64,000 nucleotides of DNA from Paramecium octaurelia (lineage: Eukaryota; Ciliophora; Oligohymenophorea; Peniculida; Parameciidae), in NCBI GenBank assembly GCA_905182995.1, contig CAJJDP010000151.1:201185-265184 (forward strand). The letters are read 5' to 3'. Position numbers and translations under genes: made by a program. Under the pieces are notes generated by a model. The model saw only the letters and a program-made list of their open reading frames with translations, was not told the DNA's origin and made no database searches. Numbering within the stretch: the stretch's first letter is position 1; each line of letters starts with the position of its first letter. Below are positions 1-11,100 of the stretch, one piece after another.

Positions 1-3000
1 CTATGGTAGTTGGTATTTATAAGGTATTTGGTAGGATTTACAAAAATCTGTAACCACATCCTTGTAATAGAAATATGGGCTTGAGTTAAATGGTATCTCC
101 AACTTGGATTGTAGGGTTGTCTCCAAAAATTATAGAGAGGTCATCATTGCAAACAGGCTTGGTTCCAAGCAAAGATAAAGTGTCTTCATCGAAAATGGCA
201 CTGCAAAAGCTATCTGAATCTCCTGTTAAGGAACCATACAAAGCAACGGAGCCACCAAAATCAATAGTGAATCCAGTAAATTCATCATTCAATCCAAAGT
301 ATGGTACTCCCAGAGAGCAATCAGTACAATAGACTGATCCAATGCTGAATCTACTGATACCTTTCGTATCACATTTACACTCTCCGTTGATTGGACCCAC
401 TCTATTTCCAAAACATGATAGACATCCATATTGATTGCAATCTTTACAAGTTGAATCACATTGTTGACAGTCTAGATCAGAGTTTTCAAAGTACCCATTT
501 GGACAACCGCAAATAGGTGAACTAACTCTAATTCCTGAGCAATTAGTACAAAGTTCTGCAGATCCATTGCAGGTGATACACTTTTTCGCACATTGAGTAC
601 AATACATTTGATAGCTATCAAAGTACCCATCAGGACAAACACAAGTAGGAACAGTAATTCTATCACCTAAACATGAAGTACATCCACTGCCATCACAGGT
701 TTTACAATTGTCTTGACATTTTACACAATTGACTGACTCACCGTCATCATAATAATACTCTGGACAATTGCATGAAGGTAGAAGTCTATCTCCTTTGCAT
801 TTCAGACATAGTGTGGCTAATCCTTTGCAAGTCGAGCATTTGTTAGCACATTTAGGACAATTGGCATTGGCTCCATCATCGAAATAACCAGCTTCACAAT
901 CACAATTCGGAGGATTGGGAGCACGATTACCTGAACATAACTTGCAGAACCTTGGAGCTAATTCACAAGTCTTGCACTAATAAGAGCAAACTGAAATAGT
1001 AAGTGGGAAATCAGAATCACATGCAGTACCTGTAGCGTTGATTGTAAATCCCACTGAACAAGTACTGACACATTTATTGGCTTCAAATAGGTTGGTGCAG
1101 CTTAAGCAATTCTCATCAGCAGGTCCAAAGCAGGTTTTACAGGTGGCATGACAAGGATAGCATCGCAATTCATTGACTACAGGATATGAACCATCTGTGC
1201 ATTAAACCTAACAAGAATGTTCTATTGTCAATAATTTCTCAGTTGGACAGGCAGTACATTAATTATTGTTGGGTCCTGTACATGCAGTGCAATCAGTATG
1301 ACATAATTTACACTCATTAGCTAGAACATCTTGATACAGATTTCCCAGACATTCTGTTATGCAGGTGTTTTTGTATAAAACCAATCCACTATTACAAGTT
1401 GTACATTCATCTAGGCCTTCTCCAAAGCAAGTTCCACAAGTGACGTCGCATTTGATGCACAATGAATTGAATCCAAAGTAGCCAGTTGGACAGGTATCAT
1501 AACATTAATTATCCAAGAAGAACTAGGTGGATGTACAAGTTACACAATTGTCATATATACATTTACAAATATACTAAGGTCTGATTCCAATAAATGATCT
1601 GGGACATTTAACATAACATTGATTATTAAGTGTATAAAATCCAGTCATACAAGCAAGACATTCATTTGGCAATGTACCAAAGCAACTCTTACAATTAGCT
1701 GCACATGGTTAACATATATTGTTTATACTGCCATATCCATCATAACATTCTACCAAACATTCATTCTGATAATAAGCCAATGGAGCATTGCATGATAGAC
1801 AAGTGAGTTCAGAAAATCCATAGCAGGTTTTGCATTGACTATTACAAGGTGAACAAAGCCACCCAACTTTGTTATTATAATATCCATCAGGACAAGTTTC
1901 ATAACACCAATTGTCAGTTTTCAATCTATAAAACTTACTTGCACAAGTCAAACAAGCTTGTGTTTAGTCCTAACATGCAGAACACCCTTTCCAACATTTA
2001 GAACATCCATTATCTACCTTGTAGAATCCAACCAAACAATTTGTTTGACATTCTCCACTAATGACACTTTAAACATTAAGTACTTTACCTCCTGAACAAG
2101 TTAAACAGTCCTTATTAGTACCTCCTAAGCATGTTAGACAATTGGGATCACATGGATCACATGTTTTAGTCGTTGTATTTCCAAAATATCCTGGGTCACA
2201 AACAGAAAGACATTCATTCGTGGATGATTTATAATAATAGGAATCTTAACATGTTGTACAGGTAACAGTTGAACATATTTAGCAACCACCAATACAATTT
2301 ACACAGGTTGTGCCTGATAGATATTGACCTTCAGAACATAAATAACAATGACCAGAAACAAGAATAGCCAATCCTTTACATCCAATACAATTAGTAGCTG
2401 TTGTTTAACATTTTAAGCAATTGTTGTCACAAATACTACATTTTGGATCATTTACATTACTAGAATCATTGAATTATCCATCTGGACATTATGTAGTGCA
2501 CTAATTTGACTGATTTCTAAAGTATCCATTTGCACATTATACACATGCAGTTCCAACTGTACATGAATAACATCCAGTTTAGCAAGGTTAACAATCTGCA
2601 ATTCCAGAACTCATATAATAACTAACTGGGCATTAATCACAACTAGGAGTGTTAATTCTCTTTGTCGAGGCCAAACAATCTACACACACTCCAGGTGTTA
2701 CACAAGTAGTGCAATAAGTGGGACAAGCTAATTTCAATTGATGTATTACTTATGCATTAATTATTCAACATAGCGTATCCTGTCAGACAGGTACAATCGG
2801 CAGGGTTTTTGTTTGCTGGAAACAGACATGGAGTACAAAGTGCATAAGTATAACAGGAATTACATCCTGTTTGGCATTCAAATTAAAAAATATGGATGTC
2901 ATCCAAGTAGAAGACACCAATATAATCTCCTCCTTATTATGTTTATTCAATTTCAAACAGGATGGTATTTAAAGTTAATGGGTATAATTCTGTCCTTTGC

Positions 3001-4312
3001 CAAGTGTAATCAAGATATGCAATATAATCTGATGTCGATGCGGACAATCTGTTGATGCTATCCACTTGTAAGACTGCCGCAGTTTATTTTACACCATTTA
3101 TTGTGACATCGAATTTAGAAGGGTTGAAATCAAGAAAATGAGCTATTGCCCTGAATCTTAACTTGTGCTATGACTTCTGAATGGTTTGTGTGATCTACAC
3201 CTTTTGGGATTAGAATGTTTCGAATGAGCCTACATAAAAACTACCGCTGTAATAAAAAAAGGCTCTCTCCCTTATTTTTTCAGGGGTTGACACAACAGTT
3301 ACCATAAAATCGTTGTAAGTATAAAAGTGCAAGAACTCTGGTATTGTAGTAAAGAAGTAGTAATGGTCAACTTAGTCTAAATCATATATTTTAATTATTT
3401 ACTTCCTCCATTTTGATTAGTTTAAAGGTAGGCTTGCATACTAGTACAAGTTTTGGTCGTCTCATCTTGATAATAACTATTTGGACATCTTTTAACACAA
3501 TTAGATTAAGTAATATCAGATTCCTAATATTTGTAATAGCCTGTGTCACATGTTAATGTTGTTTATGTTCCTGCACATGCTGTACAATAGTCTTTTTAAT
3601 AACAGTACTTCTCAGTGGAGTCATACAAATAGTTTTATCCACATGTTGCTATACATAAATTTGATTAATAAACTAAGTCGCCTTTGCATTTGCAATAATA
3701 TTGTTAAAAGTAGTTATTTGGACTACATGTTGGGATATAGTCAATGAATTGCAGGATTTCGTTTCTCCCTCTTTGCTGTTGTTGCAAAAGGACCAAATTT
3801 TTTATATAAATTCCCAGGTTTGGAGCACTGACTTTTATCTCGAAATTCAAAGCATCAAATCGCATATTGATAACAAAGTATGCTTGGGATTCATAAAGCA
3901 ATCTATGATTGATCGAACTAAATACTTTTCAATGCAATTCCTATTGGAATCGGTAAGTTTGAATTTCTAGGAGTATACTTTTTAATCGTTTGCAAAGACC
4001 TACAATTCATCATTATTCCAATTTCCAGAGATAGAATACTCAAAATATACGTAGGCTCTGCTTGTTTTTGGAAGAGTAAATATTCTCTTCCAATAGATTG
4101 AACTTAAACTAGTGTCTACCCCTATGTAGTTTTCTGCTAACCCATTCGTACAGAATGCTAGTGGTAGGCTTAAGGTTTCGTCTGACCATAAACTTCCTGC
4201 ACTTTCTTTAGTTACATCTGTTAAAACCAAATATTTGCATTCTAATCATATATTTTATCTTACTAGTTGGCAGTAGAAGTTGCTCAAACAAAAGAACGAT
4301 AAAAATTATCAT
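1..4312 (-). CDS. large secreted cysteine-rich repeat protein (furin-like / growth-factor-receptor repeats), 3' end off window
   Basis: Read with TAA/TAG as Gln, one frame runs leftward from an ATG at 4310-4312 past the window edge. The first 16 residues (MIIFIVLLFEQLLLPT) form a signal peptide, interrupted by a 22-nt intron (4242-4263). Other 22-26-nt introns lie at 2728-2749 and 3377-3402. After about 300 residues without obvious repeats the protein becomes dense Cys repeats of the pattern CxxCxxxCxxC(x5-8)CxxC, like furin-like or growth-factor-receptor Cys-rich repeats. This is common in large ciliate surface proteins. It is probably extracellular or GPI/membrane linked; the C-terminus that would decide this is outside the window. 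No partner or substrate can be inferred. It is distinguished from classical immobilization antigens by short EGF/furin-type spacing, but kinship with them cannot be excluded. Confidence 0.8.
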
Positions 4313-5439
4313 CTTAATCATCTATAATTAAAACGAAAATAAATTAATGAATTTTCTTTATATATTAGCACATTTGATTCTCACCTTATGATGATATTCA
4401 TAAAATTATAAGAGAAGTCAATCTTAACAAATGAAAATATTAAATATTCAATAATCCAAATAGCAATTAACTGGGCGACTCTTCCCAGGCCAATTCGAAG
4501 ATTCTCAATCTTCCATAGAACAGTCAAACCTCCATGACTGAATTAATAACATAGCCAAATGATTGAATATTATCATCTCATTTTCATAATATATTTTCAA
4601 ATCAAACTCAATTAACTTAAATACGCCACTTAAAAATTAATATATTAATTTGTCAAAAAACATAATACCGAAGAAATATAATTACTTGATAAGCAATTTT
4701 TTTAATCACAGGGAAGCCTTAATTATTCGAGTGGTTCTACCGTCTTATCATTTATTTAATAATTTATTCAGTAGTTATAGAATCAGCCTATTCTTACCGA
4801 AATATTATTCATTTCATTGAAAAATTAGACATTTAAATCTAAATATCTACCTATAGAGATTTCCAAAAATGCTTTCATTATCACATATCTAATTTAAGTT
4901 CTCAAATAGCTATAGCTCATAGATCATTATCTAAAATTTTCCATAATTGGGCTATTATTAATATATATAAATGAACTTATGCATTTTAATTAAAACCTTA
5001 ATAAAAGTTGCTTTCTTTTATATAATATTGTCTCATATTCTGTTAAAGATTAGTTATAACAATATTCTCATTTAACTATTGTGCATGTCTATACATCATT
5101 TTAAATTTAACAAAGACCTAAAAATTTAGAGGTTTCACCTTAATTCAAAGTTTAACTTCTATTTAGTATTATTTAATAATGAAAATATTCATAACAGTGT
5201 AATATATGTAATTTACTTTTGGAGCATAATGATTATTATAACAATGATGCATTTAACATCAATGAATCCTCAATCACAATTTAAGTAATGCCTTAATAGT
5301 AATTTATTTTACATTATAGAAGTGGATGGAAGTCTTTAATTAAAGTTGCTACTATTTTAAGAATAGTGTGTAATTTGATTGATTTAAAATTTAAAATCAT
5401 ATATTTATATTTTAGAATTTGGAAATTATATTTGGTTGT
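4313..5439. other. AT-rich stretch without a supported gene
   Basis: About 1.1 kb of very AT-rich DNA upstream of the Cys-rich gene. I find no spliced reading frame with coding character. The only distinct feature is the GC-richer hairpin island at 4443-4571 (separate entry). This is long for an intergenic stretch in a genome where most gaps in this window are under 250 bp, and it adjoins a decayed gene. Confidence 0.5.
4443..4571. ncRNA. candidate structured RNA or inverted-repeat element
   Basis: A GC-richer island inside AT-rich DNA is built from nested self-complementarity. A 10-bp outer pair joins AATATTCAAT (4443-4452) with ATTGAATATT (4562-4571). An inner ATTAA/TTAAT pair joins 4466-4470 with 4543-4547. 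Three perfect hairpins lie between: CTGGG/CCCAG (4471-4475/4484-4488), GAAGATT/AATCTTC (4497-4503/4507-4513, 3-nt loop) and CAGTCA/TGACTG (4521-4526/4535-4540). Together they draw a closed three-arm figure. It does not match tRNA arm lengths, and I recognise no snRNA or snoRNA. The strand is undecidable. A palindromic remnant of a mobile or eliminated element is the alternative. Confidence 0.4.
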
Positions 5440-6780
5440 TTCTTTATAGATATAAAAGGAATACTTAATAATTGCTGCCAAGGATTTCATTAAAAATTAT
5501 AGTGTTGGCAAATTGAATTTTAAATTGGTGAAATAGAATGAACATTTTCGAATTTTATACTTAATCAATATTAGAGATAATAAATGCAAGAACTTTTGGA
5601 TGGTCTTATTATTCATTTAATTACAGTTTCAAATGGATGAACTGAATTAAACTCATTTCAGGCTTAAACTTTTCTTAAAAAGACATATAATAAAATTTTA
5701 CCATTAAAATTTATTTTAATTTTGATTGTAAGACCAAATTTTCTCTTTTGTTATTCGAAATATTAGCTGAAATAAGAGAAATTTATTAGAATATTAATTC
5801 AATAAATCATATAATTTAATATTTTTATATTTAAGGATCCTTAAAAGATAAATATTTACTCACAAAGATTAAGTTTCAGAATAAATCTTTAAGGCTGATG
5901 GCTATAATTTATTAGATAGATCAAATTGATAGCGAAATTAAAGTTAAATTTTACTATTTTATCAGAAAGAATTGGTAATAATCATTCTAAAATTAATGAA
6001 AAAGGAAAAAATAGCCTGAATGCTTTAATTATAATAGCTAAAGTTAAATCTCTAAAGAAATTTAAATGGTAATGATGGGATTCAAATAAAATTAATGATA
6101 AAAATTTAGTAAACTAAATTATATAAAAATACTTCATAATATCCAATTAATTTTATAAATTAAAATAAATTTCTAAAATTAATCCAGAAATAAAAAATTC
6201 ATTTTTATATGAATTCTGGAGTTATTTGATATGAATGAATGATCATATTAATCAATTATAATTTTGTATTTACTAAATTAGAATAGCCTAGACAAAGTTT
6301 TCAACCTATTGAAACTCTATAATAATAAATCTTAAGGAACTCTTTTATATCATTTATTTATTTCTATATCAATACTTAAAAAGTTGGGTTAGATACTGAT
6401 TTTCATAACATTAATTCTCCTATTTGATTAGGTGAGATTTTTCATTTGAAACAGTTTGAAGAGCCATTTTTATTCTTCTAGATCATTGAACGTTTAGCAG
6501 TTTTTTAGGAAATAAATTACAAATAGAGATAATCTATATCATTAAGTAATAATTAAGTGAATTTAATGAATGTAAGATGTTGATTAAATGATGAAAATAA
6601 GAAAAATTGATAAATCTTTTACGGTTCCTATGAGTATACTAGATTTGTATTAGCCACAAGTAGAACAAGATATGAATATGAGGGGGGACTGGGATTCATT
6701 TGTTAAAGATATGGAGGTGATAAGTAAGGCAACGAGATGCTTATAGAATAAGATAATGGGAGTATTCTATCTCATGATTG
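5440..6780 (+). pseudogene. decayed protein-kinase-like gene
   Basis: Several stretches read like pieces of one plus-strand kinase but are broken by TGA and frame changes. Around 5470-5600 a VAIK-like IAAKDFIK is followed by coding-looking sequence. Around 5860-5900 THKD...EQIFKADGYNLL resembles a catalytic loop (HRDxKxxN-x-x-x-KADG) with key residues lost. From about 6430 to 6780 a C-terminal-like segment is open (GEIFHLKQFEEP ... FTVPMSILDLYQP), joined by a possible 31-nt intron. No intact start-to-stop frame was found. I infer a decaying paralogue, as expected after whole-genome duplication. The 3' two thirds recurs after the 'n' at 6894 because of the duplicated block. Confidence 0.35.
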
Positions 6781-6893
6781 AGTTATAATAAAAACGGTTT
6801 ATATATTTATTTTATCATGAAGAAATTGCTATTACTATTGCTTGCTACCTTGAGTTTTGCTGAGGTCTGTGTAGTCAGGGTAGGAATGACATA
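5609..6893 (+). repeat. first copy of exact 1285-bp direct repeat
   Basis: This block is repeated at 6895-8179 with an offset of 1286; I saw no difference wherever I compared the two. It ends inside the 5' end of the giant LamG-repeat gene: 6817-6893 is the first 77 nt of that CDS, cut off at the 'n'. It also contains most of the kinase relic. Confidence 0.95.
6817..6893 (+). pseudogene. truncated 5' copy of the giant LamG-repeat gene
   Basis: The first 77 nt of the gene starting at 8103 appear here, beginning with the same signal peptide (MKKLLLLLLATLSFA), and stop at the ambiguous base. This is best read as part of the duplicated contig end, not a real second gene. Confidence 0.85.
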
Positions 6894-6894
6894 N
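6894..6894. other. single ambiguous base joining two overlapping contig ends
   Basis: This is the only non-ACGT character I noticed in the window. The 1285 bases on its left equal the 1285 bases on its right, which is what results when two overlapping contigs are abutted with a placeholder instead of merged. Confidence 0.9.
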
Positions 6895-8179
6895 TTATTC
6901 ATTTAATTACAGTTTCAAATGGATGAACTGAATTAAACTCATTTCAGGCTTAAACTTTTCTTAAAAAGACATATAATAAAATTTTACCATTAAAATTTAT
7001 TTTAATTTTGATTGTAAGACCAAATTTTCTCTTTTGTTATTCGAAATATTAGCTGAAATAAGAGAAATTTATTAGAATATTAATTCAATAAATCATATAA
7101 TTTAATATTTTTATATTTAAGGATCCTTAAAAGATAAATATTTACTCACAAAGATTAAGTTTCAGAATAAATCTTTAAGGCTGATGGCTATAATTTATTA
7201 GATAGATCAAATTGATAGCGAAATTAAAGTTAAATTTTACTATTTTATCAGAAAGAATTGGTAATAATCATTCTAAAATTAATGAAAAAGGAAAAAATAG
7301 CCTGAATGCTTTAATTATAATAGCTAAAGTTAAATCTCTAAAGAAATTTAAATGGTAATGATGGGATTCAAATAAAATTAATGATAAAAATTTAGTAAAC
7401 TAAATTATATAAAAATACTTCATAATATCCAATTAATTTTATAAATTAAAATAAATTTCTAAAATTAATCCAGAAATAAAAAATTCATTTTTATATGAAT
7501 TCTGGAGTTATTTGATATGAATGAATGATCATATTAATCAATTATAATTTTGTATTTACTAAATTAGAATAGCCTAGACAAAGTTTTCAACCTATTGAAA
7601 CTCTATAATAATAAATCTTAAGGAACTCTTTTATATCATTTATTTATTTCTATATCAATACTTAAAAAGTTGGGTTAGATACTGATTTTCATAACATTAA
7701 TTCTCCTATTTGATTAGGTGAGATTTTTCATTTGAAACAGTTTGAAGAGCCATTTTTATTCTTCTAGATCATTGAACGTTTAGCAGTTTTTTAGGAAATA
7801 AATTACAAATAGAGATAATCTATATCATTAAGTAATAATTAAGTGAATTTAATGAATGTAAGATGTTGATTAAATGATGAAAATAAGAAAAATTGATAAA
7901 TCTTTTACGGTTCCTATGAGTATACTAGATTTGTATTAGCCACAAGTAGAACAAGATATGAATATGAGGGGGGACTGGGATTCATTTGTTAAAGATATGG
8001 AGGTGATAAGTAAGGCAACGAGATGCTTATAGAATAAGATAATGGGAGTATTCTATCTCATGATTGAGTTATAATAAAAACGGTTTATATATTTATTTTA
8101 TCATGAAGAAATTGCTATTACTATTGCTTGCTACCTTGAGTTTTGCTGAGGTCTGTGTAGTCAGGGTAGGAATGACATA
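6895..8179 (+). repeat. second copy of exact 1285-bp direct repeat
   Basis: Same sequence as 5609-6893. It starts directly after the 'n' and continues without a break into the intact giant gene. The 1.2 kb before 8103 therefore holds no new gene, only the second copy of the kinase relic and the promoter region. Confidence 0.95.
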
Positions 8180-11100
8180 TTATGAAGCAAGAGATTTAGA
8201 AATACGTCGGTTCAATTGTTATATGAACTTTGATGGAACCATTGAAGCACTAACAAGATGGATTGATATAATTGAACATCGAGAATAATTGTTAAATGAC
8301 TTGGAAGTGTTGGCGAAGATGATAAAGATTATTGAGAGCGCAAAGTAGGCTACGACAGTGATCCGTGATTATGAGAGATATCGTCCAACTTTCAAGGCAT
8401 TCCTATAAAATGAGTGGACATCATGCAGAATAGAAGATGCTTATGAATATGTTCAGCGTCTGAATGCTTAGAGATCAAAGGAAGAACGAGTTGCATTGGC
8501 TAATTCGATTATAAATTACTTAAGAAATGCAGAGAGATAAATCTATGGATATGTGGATTCATGTCGAAATGTTAGATTAACTACTCATTTGAAATAGAAG
8601 ATTGCATAATTGAAGGCTTTGAAATAGGTTTGTGAATAGGAACTCAAAAAGCCATCACCAAGAGATGTCATAATAGAAAGCGATCATGACGATGTGGTAT
8701 ACTATTTTGAAGAGCAGGTAAACGAAGAAGTTTACGATTATGTTTATGTTTATGAAGACGAAATGGAAGCTGAATTCCCAGTTGATGACTCCGAGCCTTA
8801 GGTTTACAAGCATGCCTAAAATCCAAAGGTGACCAAGAGTACTGTGATAAAGACCAGAGAAATATATGGGGCTCAAAAAGACACTAGCAAAGTGGTTGAT
8901 GCTCATTCTACCTATGGACCAATTGAATATATCAGAAGTGGAGTTGGAGAAGAGTGTGAATATTATGGAGATACAGTTAACTAGCCAGAGCCAGATTATG
9001 TGGATGGAATGGAGGAAACTGAGGAACATCCTCCTTAGGTTACTGATGATCCAGTGCCAGAGGAAGAAATTATTGGAGATGAACCAGTGCCAGATGATGA
9101 AAAAAATACAGAGGAGGAGGCTACAATTGAAATCACAGAGGAAACAATTGAAGAAATTACATAAGAGGAGAAAAGTGATGTTAAACCAAAGAGAAAGGAA
9201 AAAATAAGGAAGGAAGATAAGCCAAGAAGAATAAATTAATAGGATGCTGAAGTAATTACTAAAAAGAAAAAAACTGAGTAGAAAACAGAAAATAAATAAC
9301 AGAAATAGGAAGATAAAAAGGATGATGTTGATGAGTAAAAGGAGAATGGAGAAGAAGACGGAGAAGTGTGTGCACCTTAGTTTGGAAAGAAAACAAAGAA
9401 GGTTGTGAAAAAAGTGAAAACAAATGGGCCTCCTAGTCAATCTGGTTAGAAGACAAGAAGAGAAGCCAAGTAAGAGAAGAAAATGGCTAAAAAGTAGCCG
9501 TTACCTGCAATTTGTTATGGGAATAAGAATTACGTTGAAGAAGTTGTGGCTGAAGAAGTAATTTAATCTTCGGACAAGGGAGCTAACTATTTGGCTGTTG
9601 AGAACTTACTTAATGATGTTGTTAGTGAGGACAAACATGAGGATCAAAATGAGCATGATAGATCAGTCAAATTGACATCTGTTAAGGATGAATTCAATGC
9701 AAATGAACCAACACAATTTTAACCACCTAAACATAGAGCAAGTAGTGGTAGAGTTCAAGAAAAGAAAGCTATTGCTGTGAACACTAAGTATTTCAATTCA
9801 GAATTTGATGGAGAACCCACTTAAGTATTTGAATTCGGGGATAGAGCATTATTGCAAGATGCATCTGAATATGGATATGGGTATTGGGTGAGATTCAGTG
9901 AACACTCAATTAAGTAGCATGCTCGTGAGGAGGGACAATTCTATTTCTTATCAAGAATGACCACCAATGAAGAATACCAGGACTTTACATTTTATGGGGA
10001 CAGAACATTAGCACTATTTTTGTATGACAATTCGTTTGTATTTTCAACCTATGATATTACTACCTAAAGTAAAACTAAGGATACCAATGTTGTATTGAAT
10101 GAGAACATGGACAGCATTTGGTATTTTGTGGCATACACTTACAGCTCCTAATTAAGAAAGGCAGTTGGATACATAGTAAAATATGGATAAGGCGCACCAA
10201 AATACAGAATAGAAATCGATGCCTAACATGTACCACCTACATATGTAAAGTTCATTTTCGGAGGAAAGCATATGGAGTATCTAGGATTGAATGGATAATT
10301 TGCTAACATCTTTTACGACGTTGATGCTCCAGCATTTATCGATGGAGATGACTCCTTAGAAGAGATCATTAATACTCTGAGCAATATGCCTCAATAGTTG
10401 CCCATCTTGATAGAGGAAACTATCATCAGCAAACCCATTACTATCAGTGGAAATGAGAAGGGGGAGCACTTTCATTTTGATCCACAAGAGTCACAATTAT
10501 TAATTGAAGAATATGCAGTCGCCTTTTGGTTTAGGTGGGTCGATGATCTTAAAGTAGATGAACCTAATGCCTTTTAACTCATTAATCTGAGATCGAACAA
10601 AGTGCGTACTTAAGGAAAAGGTGTGCTGGGAGATAGAGCCTTGGAAGTACATCATGTATACGGAGGTGGCATTAAGAGCAATGTATATTTTAATACCTAC
10701 ACAGTCTATGGAAACAGAGGCAGAGGATCTGTAAATCTCTTAAAGAGTGTTGAAAGTGCTGAATATCTATGGACTTACGTGTACTTTGGGTATAAGGAAG
10801 GAAGAGCCTATGGTGCTTTGATAAAACCACAAGTAACTGGAGAAGTCAAATTTGATGGAGTGTATCATAAACAAGTCAACCATTTGAGTGTTACAGTAGG
10901 AGGAGATGAGACAATTTCACCATTCAATGGAAAGATAGCCTTTGTTGGTATTTATTTGGGCGAAGGAGCCTACAGAGAAGGCCTTGATTTCCAGAGCACT
11001 TTTAATTATGGAGAAGGAGTAATGGCAGTGTATTAGGTCGGCAAGCCAATTACTTACATGGGAGTTGATTAGAGCAGATATGTTGAATTCGATCAAGCAG

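Noticed and set aside
2813..3055. Plus-strand frames at 2813-3055 and 3550-3970
   Set aside because: Antisense to the Cys-rich protein gene, without domains or introns of their own.
8655..9440. Long minus-strand frame rich in Phe/Leu/Ile inside the giant gene
   Set aside because: It is the antisense of the acidic/Lys-rich region; GAA/AAG codons give TTC/CTT on the other strand, imitating membrane segments.
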